From contig JAPOWH010000006.1 of NCBI GenBank assembly GCA_026707735.1, positions 124,001 through 188,000 of the forward strand: DNA of 64,000 bases, read 5' to 3'. The position numbers and the translations under genes are program-made. Source of the stretch: Gammaproteobacteria bacterium. Its GTDB lineage: Bacteria; Pseudomonadota; Gammaproteobacteria; Pseudomonadales; Azotimanducaceae. Under the pieces are notes generated by a model, which saw only the letters and a list, made by a program, of their open reading frames with translations, had not been told where the DNA came from and did no database searches. Positions 35,997-45,571 of the stretch are shown here, one piece after another; the first letter of the stretch is position 1, and every line of letters starts with the position of its first letter.

Positions 35997-36338
35997 CTAG
36001 CTAGGAGCATCTTGAGGTCTGCCTCGTTGAAACATCGCCATGACGGGAAATATGTGTGTAAGGTATCCATTCGACCTAATCTTGCCATCCAAGAATGCCG
36101 TGGCAAGTGGCAACCGCCCCGTGAGTACTTGCAATACCGTATCCCAGGAGTCCAAGCTAAAGTGCGCCAACAGATCGACGCCTGTGTCTGGCAGATTGCA
36201 ATCATCGATGGCTCCAGTAGATGTAGAGACCATGATTTGGTCGCCGTCAACGCTTAGAATGACCGACACATCGCTGATTGCCGTACCAAAGGAACGACCG
36301 GTCTCTGACAATTGCCTAATGCACTCTTCCTTTGTCAT
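35997..36338 (-). CDS. SCP2-like sterol/lipid carrier domain protein
   Basis: A 113-residue single-domain protein with the SCP2 pattern: a beta-rich first half (VILSVDGDQIMVST) and a second half LTGRLPLATAFLDGKIRSNG that matches the G-x5-A-x3-GK region of the family, which lines a hydrophobic lipid pocket. It has no signal peptide and is convergent with nudC, with almost no gap. The ligand is unknown. A stand-alone SCP2 domain is fairly common in bacteria that degrade lipids or sterols. Confidence 0.7.
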   Translation of the reverse strand: MTKEECIRQLSETGRSFGTAISDVSVILSVDGDQIMVSTSTGAIDDCNLPDTGVDLLAHFSLDSWDTVLQVLTGRLPLATAFLDGKIRSNGYLTHIFPVMAMFQRGRPQDAPS

Positions 36339-36429
36339 GGTTCACTCCTAGAGGACAGCCAAGAGTACCGTTCAAATTCGCCAATCGAAGTCTAGCAAAG
36401 ACCTTTTTCAATGAGGACCAGCTAACAGT

Positions 36430-37527
36430 ATGGAATTTCTGTTTGACTACCTATCGTTTCTTTTGAAGGCCGCAACCATAGTCGTTGCCATTCTCATAGT
36501 AGTCTCAGTCACTATTGCGGCGAGCGTTGCCAAGGGGGCTGCAAACTTTAGGAAACACCACCGGGACACGTTCGGACATCTTGAAGTTCGGCACGTGAAC
36601 GAGCTTTACGAACACATGAAGACTGCGTTGGAACACGCTTCCATGTCCCCTGAAGAGGCCAAGAAGGCGCAGAAGTCCAAGAAATCGAAGAAGGACTCTA
36701 AGGAAAAGCAGCCCTCCAAGAAAGACGAGGACGGCAAGTCCGACGTGCAACCAACCGAAGAGTCGGACGCAGACGAGAAACCGGACAAATCCAGTATTTT
36801 CGTTGTTGCCTTCGAAGGCGATCTGGAAGCTTCGCGGACCTCCAATTTAAGGCACGAGATTTCTGCAATATTGACCCGCGCAAACGAGAAGGACGAAGTA
36901 CTAGTGAAGGTCGAGAGTGCTGGCGGGTTGGTTCACGCCTACGGCTACGCAGCCTCGCAATTGCTTCGTGTGAAGAAAGCGGGGCTTAGTCTTACCGTCG
37001 CGGTAGACAAGGTTGCGGCAAGTGGCGGCTACATGCTGGCCGTAGTCGCTGACAAGATTTTGGCTGCCCCGTTTGCGGTGGTGGGATCCATAGGAGTTGC
37101 AGCGGAACTTCCAAACATCAACAGGCTCTTGAAGAAGCACGATGTTGACTACGAAGTGATCACTGCTGGCAAGCACAAGCGAACGCTATCCATGTTTGGC
37201 GAGAACACGGATGCAGCGCGCGCGAAGTTTACGGAAGAAATCGAGGACGTTCATGGCCTGTTCAAGGAGTTTGTCGTTGAACACCGAAAGGATGTAGACG
37301 TGGAAGTTGTCTCCACGGGAGAGTCCTGGTACGGCGAACGTGCATTGGGAATAAATCTGGTCGACGAGCTGCAGACCAGTGACGAGTACATCATGGAAGC
37401 ATGCAAGAACGCTGAGGTGTACGAAGTCTCATGGGTCATTCCCAAGAAGCCATTTACCGAAGCGTTTCTGGGAGCCGCAGAATCCTTCGCCCAATTATGG
37501 AACCGCTTCATCGGGAGAGGGAAATGA
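36430..37527 (+). CDS. sohB: Inner-membrane serine protease SohB (S49)
   Basis: A 365-residue signal-peptide-peptidase-like protease. One N-terminal membrane helix (about residues 10-32), a linker, then the S49 domain. The Ser/Lys dyad is Ser198 (VAASGGYMLAVVA) and Lys250 (TAGKHKRTLSMFGENT), with the 52-residue spacing found in E. coli SohB. The linker at about 76-122 is unusually rich in lysine and then in acidic residues (KKAQKSKKSKKDSKEK). Its stop overlaps the next gene by 4 bp. Confidence 0.93.
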   Translation: MEFLFDYLSFLLKAATIVVAILIVVSVTIAASVAKGAANFRKHHRDTFGHLEVRHVNELYEHMKTALEHASMSPEEAKKAQKSKKSKKDSKEKQPSKKDEDGKSDVQPTEESDADEKPDKSSIFVVAFEGDLEASRTSNLRHEISAILTRANEKDEVLVKVESAGGLVHAYGYAASQLLRVKKAGLSLTVAVDKVAASGGYMLAVVADKILAAPFAVVGSIGVAAELPNINRLLKKHDVDYEVITAGKHKRTLSMFGENTDAARAKFTEEIEDVHGLFKEFVVEHRKDVDVEVVSTGESWYGERALGINLVDELQTSDEYIMEACKNAEVYEVSWVIPKKPFTEAFLGAAESFAQLWNRFIGRGK

Positions 37528-38522
37528 ATTCCTTCCGCGCAATGCGAGTTGAAAAGCAAGACGATGGATCCTTCGGACGTCGAGTAATCGAACGCTCCAC
37601 CGATGAGCTTCCGGAAGGCGAATTGCTCATTGATGTTCGCTACTCGTCCCTCAACTACAAAGATGCCTTGTCTGCGTCTGGTGCGCCGGGCGTGACCCGT
37701 AGCTACCCTCACACTCCAGGAATTGATGTGGCTGGAGTTGTCTTAGAGTCGGAATCGACCGCGTTTCGAGCAGGAGACGAAGTAATTGCCATCGGTTTCG
37801 ACCTTGGGATGGACACCGACGGGGGATTCGGTCAGTGCGTACGGATACCTAGTTCGTGGGCACTGCCACTTCCAGACGGCTTGAGTCTTCGTGAAAGCAT
37901 GATCCTAGGGACTGCCGGCTTTACAGCGGCGCTCTGCATTTCCAAACTAGAGAGTTTTGGCATGTGTCCAAGTGATGGTCCAATCCTGGTCACTGGTGCA
38001 ACAGGTGGTGTTGGCAGCGTTGCGGTTCAACTGCTCGGTCTCAATGGCTACGAAATACACGCGGCAACCGGAAAACCTGAGCAGACTGACTTTCTCAAAG
38101 CGCTCGGAGCAGACCAGACCCTCGCAAGGGAGGATCTTCTCCAAAACGCACACAGGCCATTGCAGCGCGAAATGTGGGGTGGTGTCGTCGACACGGTTGG
38201 AGGAGACATGATGATGAACGCGATCAAAGGGCTAAAGTATGGAAAAAGCCTCGCAGCGTGTGGGTTGGTTCATTCGCCCTCATTCAGCGGGACCGTCTTG
38301 CCATTCATTCTGCGACATGTCAATTTGCTGGGGATAGATTCCGTCGAGTTGCCTATTGAAGAGAAGGCTGAAGTGTGGGGCAAATTGGCGTCCACGTGGA
38401 GAATCAACGACTTGGAGTCGTTGGCTACGGATTTGACCTTGAACACACTTTCCGATGCGATCGACCGCATACTACAGGGAAGAATGGTTGGTCGTGGCGT
38501 GCTGGACCTGCAAGCAGACTAA
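37524..38522 (+). CDS. acuI: Acrylyl-CoA reductase, AcuI/YhdH family
   Basis: A 332-residue zinc-less medium-chain alcohol-dehydrogenase-like enzyme that reduces acrylyl-CoA with NADPH. Landmarks: SSLNYKDALSASGAPGV, HTPGIDVAGVV, the nucleotide fold LVTGATGGVGSVAVQLL, and GVVDTVGGDMM. In marine bacteria AcuI removes toxic acrylyl-CoA made from DMSP. The ATG at 37524 overlaps the sohB stop by 4 bp; this and the start MNSFRAMRVEK support it. Substrate is inferred from the family. Confidence 0.9.
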   Translation: MNSFRAMRVEKQDDGSFGRRVIERSTDELPEGELLIDVRYSSLNYKDALSASGAPGVTRSYPHTPGIDVAGVVLESESTAFRAGDEVIAIGFDLGMDTDGGFGQCVRIPSSWALPLPDGLSLRESMILGTAGFTAALCISKLESFGMCPSDGPILVTGATGGVGSVAVQLLGLNGYEIHAATGKPEQTDFLKALGADQTLAREDLLQNAHRPLQREMWGGVVDTVGGDMMMNAIKGLKYGKSLAACGLVHSPSFSGTVLPFILRHVNLLGIDSVELPIEEKAEVWGKLASTWRINDLESLATDLTLNTLSDAIDRILQGRMVGRGVLDLQAD

Positions 38523-38534
38523 TTGCTCGACGAG

Positions 38535-39680
38535 TCAATCAACTCTGAGCCGGTCGGAGATTGCAATGGGGTTCTTGTACTTGAACACCACGAAGTACGA
38601 CGACAGAAGAATGGTAAACACGGTTGCACCAAGCACAATAAGCATGTTTGTACTGCTCATCTGAGTAGCAGCAAGGTAGAGCACAAGCAAGGAAAATTCA
38701 CTGCACTGACCGAGGCGAATTCCGATCTCCCAGCTTGTCGTCTTGGTTTCTCCTTGCCAGGCAATCAGGTAGCGAAAGACTACAGGCTTTAGTGCTACTA
38801 GCACTAGTCCGAACACTACTACTTGCCACCCCACGCTCCATAGCAAGCGGGGGTCGACGCTTGCGCCCACGTAGAAGAAGAACAAGACGAGAAAAAAATC
38901 TCGGAGAGGCTCGAGAGTTTGGGCAATCCCTTGCGCCGCTTGCGAGTTTGCTAGCACCACACCTGCAACGAATGCTCCGATTTCAACCGGAAGTCCGACT
39001 TGGTAGCCGAGTAACGCGATTCCCATGCACCATCCAAGAAATGCCAGAAAGGTGTATTCGGTGAAGACGTCAAACTTTCTCAACAGCGGCCAAAAAATAA
39101 ACTTTGCGCCAAGGTACGCGACAGCAATCAGGGAAGGTAATCCGACACAGGCAATTAGCCACGAATGCCATGCGAACTCGCCTTCAACTCCTCGCATATA
39201 GAGCAAAGCGAAAACTGCCAGAAGATCCTGCAAGAGCAGGAGTCCAATAACGACTTCTCCGATGTGCCTATGGTGAAGCACAGTCTTGGGGAGGAGCTTT
39301 ATGCCGACAATAGTGCTCGAAAAAACGACTGCAATCCCAGCAATGACGGCTTCCAATATGGAAAAGCCGAACAGCAAGCCTATGCCTAGCCCGACGCCGA
39401 AGAATATTGCTGTACTGACTACAACGGTGACAATCGTCTCGCGCAAAACATTTCGGATTTTTTGCGGCGGCAAATCCAGACCGACGATGAAGAGCAGGAA
39501 GATGATTCCAATATGGCCTAGATCCGATAACGCTTTGTCGTCGGTGATCCATTGCAATCCAGACGGGCCCAACACGCATCCCAGCACTATGTAGACGATG
39601 ATCAAGGGCTGGCGTGCGAACAACGCGACAGATGCCAATGCCGCTGCCGCAATGAATATCAGGAGCATTGAATCCAGCAT
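38535..39680 (-). CDS. CPA2-family cation:proton antiporter, membrane domain only
   Basis: A 381-residue protein of about eleven to thirteen membrane helices with the CPA2 pattern: VLGCVLGPSGLQWI, FLLFIVGLDL, AVVFSSTIVGIKLL and LPVEIGAFVAGVVLA. It ends after the transport domain and lacks the TrkA-N/RCK domain that KefB and KefC carry, as in some Na+/H+ antiporters of the family. The transported ion (Na+ or K+) is not clear from sequence. Convergent with acuI. The third antiporter within 8 kb. Confidence 0.85.
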   Translation of the reverse strand: MLDSMLLIFIAAAALASVALFARQPLIIVYIVLGCVLGPSGLQWITDDKALSDLGHIGIIFLLFIVGLDLPPQKIRNVLRETIVTVVVSTAIFFGVGLGIGLLFGFSILEAVIAGIAVVFSSTIVGIKLLPKTVLHHRHIGEVVIGLLLLQDLLAVFALLYMRGVEGEFAWHSWLIACVGLPSLIAVAYLGAKFIFWPLLRKFDVFTEYTFLAFLGWCMGIALLGYQVGLPVEIGAFVAGVVLANSQAAQGIAQTLEPLRDFFLVLFFFYVGASVDPRLLWSVGWQVVVFGLVLVALKPVVFRYLIAWQGETKTTSWEIGIRLGQCSEFSLLVLYLAATQMSSTNMLIVLGATVFTILLSSYFVVFKYKNPIAISDRLRVD

Positions 39681-39748
39681 GGAACTAGATGCTCGCGTTC
39701 AAATTGTTGGTGATGAAATGGATGTCCAACGCGCGACTCCAATTCCTG

Positions 39749-40441
39749 CTAGGCGCATGTTCGATACACCTGTGCGTTTCCGATTTTGGATACGGACTCA
39801 ATCGCGTTGGCTAGGCGGAGGCAATACGCGGCTTTTTGAGCCAATTTTCGACTGCTGTTCATAGTCTGCGCTAGATCCTCGGTAGTGAATAACTTCGGCA
39901 GACCTGGACCAACAATTTTCATGAGATCATTCGAAGAACAAAGGGTATGGGTGTATTCGACTTCAATCAATCGCCTCTCGCGTACCACCCAACCCCTCCT
40001 TCGTCGTGCACGTCTGCCAACGAATTCACGGATCTCTTCCTCATGGGTCAACAGCACGTCTAGTTCCAACCCTCTAAGGTCCAACAGTGTTGGCATGTAC
40101 ACGAGTTCGTCGAAGATGTCGTACAAGCTGCCTCGCTTGGGAGAAAGTCTACGGGTCAAGCTACCATCTTCGCCTCGTTTGACGATAGTCTTCCTGTGTG
40201 CGATCGGATGCACCAATGTCACAGAGTTGTGTTGTAGCAATCGCGGTAGCTTGGTGCGAAGCGAACCAAAGCCTCGCGTTTGGATTTCAACGATCCTGTC
40301 ATCTCTTTGTACGTCGACGATATAGCCGTCGACCGGGCGCTCGAACTGAGAAGGATCGTTCGAATACCTGTGCTTTAGAGACAGGTGCAGACTGCTTTCA
40401 TTGAACGTTCCAATGTTGGGGGATGAGCTATCCGTGCTCAT
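39749..40441 (-). CDS. PD-(D/E)XK-like protein with C-terminal winged helix
   Basis: A 230-residue protein of a conserved but uncharacterised family. The first half has a nuclease-like core, with ERPVDGYIVDVQRDDRIVE and EIQTRGFGSL, where Asp and Glu-Ile-Gln stand in the places of the D...ExK motif, and then LVHPIAHRKTIVK. The middle is very basic (GRRARRRRGW). The last 60 residues (FTTEDLAQTMNSSRKLAQKAAYCLR) look like a winged helix. It is probably a DNA-binding protein of nuclease fold; whether it cuts is unknown because the lysine is replaced by glutamine. Confidence 0.55.
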   Translation of the reverse strand: MSTDSSSPNIGTFNESSLHLSLKHRYSNDPSQFERPVDGYIVDVQRDDRIVEIQTRGFGSLRTKLPRLLQHNSVTLVHPIAHRKTIVKRGEDGSLTRRLSPKRGSLYDIFDELVYMPTLLDLRGLELDVLLTHEEEIREFVGRRARRRRGWVVRERRLIEVEYTHTLCSSNDLMKIVGPGLPKLFTTEDLAQTMNSSRKLAQKAAYCLRLANAIESVSKIGNAQVYRTCA

Positions 40442-40642
40442 ACGACTGAATCTTCAACAGATCTGGCTATTTGCCTATTGTGCCATTGGTTAGTGCGCGA
40501 AGACACAATGTGCAGAAGAACTTAGAAAACTGGGCATTCGGCAGCATTGGAGGAATTGCCCTCTCGCAGGTGAAACCTTAGTGGCACAATACGTAATCGT
40601 TGCGGCAGGAAGGGCGCTTAGGAAGACTGTGCAGTCACTGAC

Positions 40643-43069
40643 TTGGTCGGGCAAGCATTGGTAGTCCGCATCCGTTTGACCTATCTCATCGCCTGCGTGG
40701 TCGCAATGTGGGGAATGCTTCAGACAACGCTCGCTGACGAGGACTCGCTCAACGCGTTTGATCGGGCCCCGCTACTTCTTCATCGTCATCATGACGACAC
40801 TGTTGCAGTTAGAGTCGATGGCATAGTTTCCGAGGCATCTTGGAATGCAGCGTCGGCGATCTCCGATCTTCGCTTGATCAATCGGGACATCGAGGACATG
40901 CGGCAATTTGAGCTCGCCACAACAGTCAAGGCGTTCTACAACGATAAGGGTTTGTACTTTTCGTTCGACATGGACCAGGACGAAGAGACGTTTGTGAAGA
41001 TTCATTCGGCTCCCGACGGGGGGTCGCTGAATCGAGATTTCGTGACAGTCGCGCTCGACACTTCCGGCGAAGGAAAGTACGGGTTCTACTTCACACTGTT
41101 CCTGGGAGGCAGCAAGCGCGACGGGGTGCTTCAACCAGAGAATGATTGGCAGAGTAGTTGGGACGGTGCATGGCATGGCCGCACATCGCATCACGAGGGA
41201 GGATGGTCGGCGGAATTCTTCATCCCATGGTCCATTCTCAACATGCCACACTCGCAAAGTGATCGCACGATTGGGCTATTCGTATCGCGGCGAGTAGCTG
41301 GGGTGGGAGAGTACTACGCTTGGCCGGCAATTCACAGCTCGCACCCGAAGTTTTTGTCTGACTTTCACCCAATCGTTGTGCAGGACATCAAGCCTCGACA
41401 GCAGCTGAGCATCATTCCATTCGTAGCAACTACGATGGACACCGTCTCCGATTCGAATCAAGAGCACGCGGGAGTGGATCTGTTTTGGAGACCCACGTCG
41501 AACTTTCAACTGACAGCGACTGCTTTGCCTGACTTCGGTACGGTAGAGGCAGACGACGTAATTATCAATCTCACGGTCTTCGAGACGTTTTTCCCCGACA
41601 AACGGCTATTCTTCACGGAAGGACAGCAGGTGTTCTTGCCGCAGCGATGGAGCAATTGGGGTGCTTCAGTACCGTTTCATTCGAGACGTATTGGCGATCG
41701 TCCCTCTGTTCCCTCTGTTCCGCCGGGTGTAAGACTCGACTACTCCCGTTTGTCGCAGGGAACCGATCTTCTCGGCGCAGTGAAAGGCGTCGGGCAATGG
41801 GGTAATTGGCGCTATGGTGCGTTGGCAGCTTGGGAAGACGATGCGTCCTTTGGAGCGACCCGGAACGGAGAGCCCGTAGCCGTAAAGGTACCAGGAAGAG
41901 ACTTCAGTGTGATGCGGCTCGTGTATGAAGGGACGCATGGAGGTTCGCTTCGACTCGGCGCGCTGAGCACTGCTCGTTGGGACCAGACGGGTGGCAATGC
42001 ATATTCACATACCTTCGATTCGCGATATGTGGCTTCAGATGGTAATTTCGGAGCGGAAGCGCAAGTCTTCGTATCCAATGTAACCCAGCAGGCGACAGGG
42101 TTTGGGGGGTTCGCTGAGGGGTATTGGCGATCGTATTCGACGACCCAACACAACATTCGAGTTCAATTCACCGACGAGAATTTGAACCTCAACGCGATGG
42201 GATACAACTCCAGAAACGATCAAGCGCAGTTGACCTACAACTTCTTTCACATGAATTTGGCCCCTAAGAAAGCCCAGTCGATCGGTACGGGTTTTGGTGG
42301 CGGTGCAACGTGGAACACTGCAGGCGAGAGAACAGCCACCGCCTTCTGGTTCAATCGGAACGTAAGGTTGAGGAACCAAAGTCGTGTGGGTATTGGAGTA
42401 AATCTGGACCCCAGCCATCTAAACGACACCATTGCCTATCAGGTGGAGAAGTTTCGCACGAATTTTGCCTACAGCGTTGCGATTGACTGGGGCACCGACA
42501 ATTCCAAGAAGCTCTACTATGCGGCAGACTGCGGTTATCGCAAAGAGATCATCGAAGGAAGTTTTGTCTGGACGGGAGCCGGTATCGGATTTCAACCCAC
42601 CGAGTCGCTTCGGTTGGCGTTTCGGCTATCCAAGGGTTTTCGAGATGGTTGGTTGCGCTATCGAGGCGGTGGGCGTTATACGAGATTCGAGTCGTGGGGA
42701 CCGAGTGCCATCTTGTTTTCGGAATACTCAATAGGTCCTCGCCAGCAAATTCGTCTCGACATGCAATGGCAAACGATTCAAGCCAAGGGATTGGAGTACT
42801 ACAGCGTGTCGGCTGGGACAACAAAACTAACGTCCATAGGACATGCCAGGACAGATCTTCGAGACGATTTCTCGATTTCTAGGTTGACGGTACAGCTCCG
42901 CTATCGTTGGGAAATTGCCCCTATGTCTGATGTCTATTTGGTGTTTACACAGACAGCCTCCCGTAGTGTTCTGGAAGACAACAGGATTGTTCCAACGTTG
43001 CAGGACCTGCTCGAAGACTCCGATACTCGAAACATTGCGGCCAAAGTGCGTTATCGGTTTGGTAGTTAG
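40643..43069 (+). CDS. DUF5916 outer-membrane protein with CBM9 domain, copy A
   Basis: An 808-residue exported protein. A signal peptide (to about residue 31, ending TTLADE), an N-terminal CBM9-like carbohydrate-binding domain (about 53-235; VDGIVSEASWNAA, then FYFTLFLGG and WSAEFFIPWSIL), and a C-terminal DUF5916 beta-barrel (about 250-808, DFGTVEADDVIINL, ending RYRFGS). The fold suggests an outer-membrane protein that binds glycans, but no substrate is known. The start is uncertain: TTG at 40643 lacks a clear ribosome site. A second copy follows 211 bp downstream. Confidence 0.8.
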   Translation: MVGQALVVRIRLTYLIACVVAMWGMLQTTLADEDSLNAFDRAPLLLHRHHDDTVAVRVDGIVSEASWNAASAISDLRLINRDIEDMRQFELATTVKAFYNDKGLYFSFDMDQDEETFVKIHSAPDGGSLNRDFVTVALDTSGEGKYGFYFTLFLGGSKRDGVLQPENDWQSSWDGAWHGRTSHHEGGWSAEFFIPWSILNMPHSQSDRTIGLFVSRRVAGVGEYYAWPAIHSSHPKFLSDFHPIVVQDIKPRQQLSIIPFVATTMDTVSDSNQEHAGVDLFWRPTSNFQLTATALPDFGTVEADDVIINLTVFETFFPDKRLFFTEGQQVFLPQRWSNWGASVPFHSRRIGDRPSVPSVPPGVRLDYSRLSQGTDLLGAVKGVGQWGNWRYGALAAWEDDASFGATRNGEPVAVKVPGRDFSVMRLVYEGTHGGSLRLGALSTARWDQTGGNAYSHTFDSRYVASDGNFGAEAQVFVSNVTQQATGFGGFAEGYWRSYSTTQHNIRVQFTDENLNLNAMGYNSRNDQAQLTYNFFHMNLAPKKAQSIGTGFGGGATWNTAGERTATAFWFNRNVRLRNQSRVGIGVNLDPSHLNDTIAYQVEKFRTNFAYSVAIDWGTDNSKKLYYAADCGYRKEIIEGSFVWTGAGIGFQPTESLRLAFRLSKGFRDGWLRYRGGGRYTRFESWGPSAILFSEYSIGPRQQIRLDMQWQTIQAKGLEYYSVSAGTTKLTSIGHARTDLRDDFSISRLTVQLRYRWEIAPMSDVYLVFTQTASRSVLEDNRIVPTLQDLLEDSDTRNIAAKVRYRFGS

Positions 43070-43280
43070 CGGTATAGTGGACGAAAGTTGTCCAATGAGG
43101 ACACAATTGAGTTTGTTGCTAGAGCAAAGCGCAGTTCCTGCACACGTGTTAGCCTAAAATCTTCGTGCTAGAAGGCAAGCCGGAACTCAAAAAAGGTCGA
43201 TCGCCAAGCTAGCTGAACAGGCATGAAATTGCACGCGGCAGGGCGGGAAGGAGATTGATATTAGGGCAACGATTGGAAGT

Positions 43281-45530
43281 ATGAACCGAAGTCGCAACAT
43301 CAAGCAATTGAACTCCCATGCTCAGGCGGGAACATTGCCTTTGCCACTTTTTTGCTGCCTTTCCCTGTTGCTAATGGCAGCTCAAGTATGCGCTTCAACG
43401 GCGGAATATCTCATTCCGCTGAATTTGCAACGGGTAAACAGCGACAACGGCATGTATTTCTCTTGCGAAATGGAACTTCCGGTGCTGACATTCGTTACGG
43501 AACACACCGCTCATAGCCAAAGCAGAGGGGGTAGGGACTACGCAACAATTGAGCTAGACACCTCTATCGATGGCACACATGGACATTTCTTCACTCCGTT
43601 TTTCGTCGGAAGCAATTGCGATGGAAGTCAGCAAATTGAATGGAAAGGAACTTTGTATGGCGAGGTCGCAGAACGAAGTGGCGAATCATCTGGTGGGTTT
43701 CTCGAACCTTGGGCCATTTTTGGCGCGCCAAAGTCAGACGTGGAACAAGAGTTGGAGTTGCCGGTTGGACGTCTAGTCAAAACAACTCGTAAACATTACA
43801 GTTGGCCATTCCAAACCGTGGTTCCTGGAACCTCGAATAGCCATTTATCCAGCTTACACCAGGTCGCTGTCGACTATGTACCTTTTGCTCCGCACGTGAG
43901 TGTTCGGCCATTTGTGGCGGCAAACGTCAACGTACCTCAAGACTCCGTCGACGGTAAGGTTGGAGCGGATATTTCGTGGCGCCCAACACCCGATTTCAAG
44001 TTTGATAGCTCCATACTTCCAGATTTCGGAACAGTTGAGGCCGACGATGTCATTATCAATCTCTCAGTTTTCGAAACGTTCTATGCCGATAGACGCGAGC
44101 TGTTCACCGAGAAGACGCAAGTCTTCGATCTCAATGCTCATTCACGCAGCGGCATTGTTCCCTTCCACTCTCGCAGATTAGGGCAGCGAATGGCCTTTCC
44201 GCAGGATCGCGGCGAGACAGACTTGCAAGCGATGGCACAAGTGGTTGGCAAACAAGGCAATTGGGATTTCGCGTTCCTTGGCGCAACGGAAGATGACTCT
44301 AAGTCGGAAGTGATAAATGTGGCTCCCGGACCGACATTGTCCATCAATTTGCCAGGACGCGACTTCGGCGTAATTCGACTTCTCTACACGGACACCGAGT
44401 CCCGCGAATTGAGTTTCGGCATGCTTACTGCCGCGCGATTTGATCAGCTAGAAGGCAACGCGGTTTCCTACATGTTCGATGGTCGCTATGCCTCATCTAA
44501 CCAGAGCGTAATCGTGGATTCGAACATATTCATTTCCGATACCGAGTACGGTAAGAGGGGTTTTGGAGGGCTTGCAAACGTTCAACTCCGACCAACTCCA
44601 GAACGAACTCATTTGCTAACTCTGCAGAGCGTTGACGACTATCTAGACCTCAACGCCGTGGGCTACAACAGGCGCAACGACCAAACTCGAATTAGCTACA
44701 AACTCACGCACACAGATGAAAATCCATATCTGTTTAGGTCAATTTCAACTGAGTTTTCTATAGCGGGAATATGGAATTCAGAGGGCGAACGCACCAACAA
44801 CAACATTTCCCTGTCTCGCAGCTTTGTTTTCTACGATTTCAATCGTGCAAGCGTCTCGGTGAGCGTGATGCCTTCCTTTCTTGACGATACTGTAGCGTAT
44901 CGCGTGGAGGAATTCCGAACGGACAATGCATATCGAGTTGCACTGGAATGGGTGACCAATAGCGAAGAACAGTTTCACTATGGATTGAATACCGGCTACC
45001 GCAAATCATTGGTCGATGGCGGCTTCTTCTGGTTTGGCGGAGAGTTTTCGCTGCAACCGACTGACAGTTTCAAGGCGAGCTTGCGATTGTCAAAAGCTTT
45101 TCGCGATGGATGGTTGCGGTTTAGGGCGAACGGACGGTACACGCGGTTCGAATCATGGGGACCTAGAGCAGAAATCTCTGCGCAATATGCGATGGGTCCC
45201 GATCAACTGCTGCAAGGCGAATTTCAATGGGAATCCATACATGGAAAAGGCTTGGAGTTCTACGAGGTTCCCGATGGCGCCAATAAGCTAGTCTCGTTGG
45301 GCGGTCCGAGCGATCAACTTAGCGACTCGTTCGCCATTTCTCAGGTTGTCATGCAGATTCGCTACAAATGGGAAGTCACTCCTTTGTCCGATGTGTCCGT
45401 TGCCTATACGAAGTTCGCGTCTCGCAATTACCTTAGCGACAATAGCACGATTGCGACTTTGAGGGATCAATTGCAGAACCCTGACACTGAAAATTTTGCG
45501 ATTAAGGTTCGCTATTTGTTTAGCAACTGA
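43281..45530 (+). CDS. DUF5916 outer-membrane protein, copy B, shortened CBM9
   Basis: A 749-residue relative of the preceding gene. Signal peptide (about 1-38, LPLFCCLSLLLMAAQVCAS), then a CBM9-like region that has lost its first strands: the opening VDG-x-ASW motif is absent and the text joins at NSDNGMYFSCEM. From DFGTVEADDVIINL on the barrel matches copy A closely (SKAFRDGWLRFRANGRYTRF, RYKWEVTPLSDV) and ends RYLFSN. GGAAG precedes the ATG. Tandem duplication followed by loss of glycan-binding residues is the simplest history. Confidence 0.8.
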   Translation: MNRSRNIKQLNSHAQAGTLPLPLFCCLSLLLMAAQVCASTAEYLIPLNLQRVNSDNGMYFSCEMELPVLTFVTEHTAHSQSRGGRDYATIELDTSIDGTHGHFFTPFFVGSNCDGSQQIEWKGTLYGEVAERSGESSGGFLEPWAIFGAPKSDVEQELELPVGRLVKTTRKHYSWPFQTVVPGTSNSHLSSLHQVAVDYVPFAPHVSVRPFVAANVNVPQDSVDGKVGADISWRPTPDFKFDSSILPDFGTVEADDVIINLSVFETFYADRRELFTEKTQVFDLNAHSRSGIVPFHSRRLGQRMAFPQDRGETDLQAMAQVVGKQGNWDFAFLGATEDDSKSEVINVAPGPTLSINLPGRDFGVIRLLYTDTESRELSFGMLTAARFDQLEGNAVSYMFDGRYASSNQSVIVDSNIFISDTEYGKRGFGGLANVQLRPTPERTHLLTLQSVDDYLDLNAVGYNRRNDQTRISYKLTHTDENPYLFRSISTEFSIAGIWNSEGERTNNNISLSRSFVFYDFNRASVSVSVMPSFLDDTVAYRVEEFRTDNAYRVALEWVTNSEEQFHYGLNTGYRKSLVDGGFFWFGGEFSLQPTDSFKASLRLSKAFRDGWLRFRANGRYTRFESWGPRAEISAQYAMGPDQLLQGEFQWESIHGKGLEFYEVPDGANKLVSLGGPSDQLSDSFAISQVVMQIRYKWEVTPLSDVSVAYTKFASRNYLSDNSTIATLRDQLQNPDTENFAIKVRYLFSN

Positions 45531-45571
45531 CTGAGTGGCAGAAACCGAAGCCATCGAACGCTAGTAAACCC

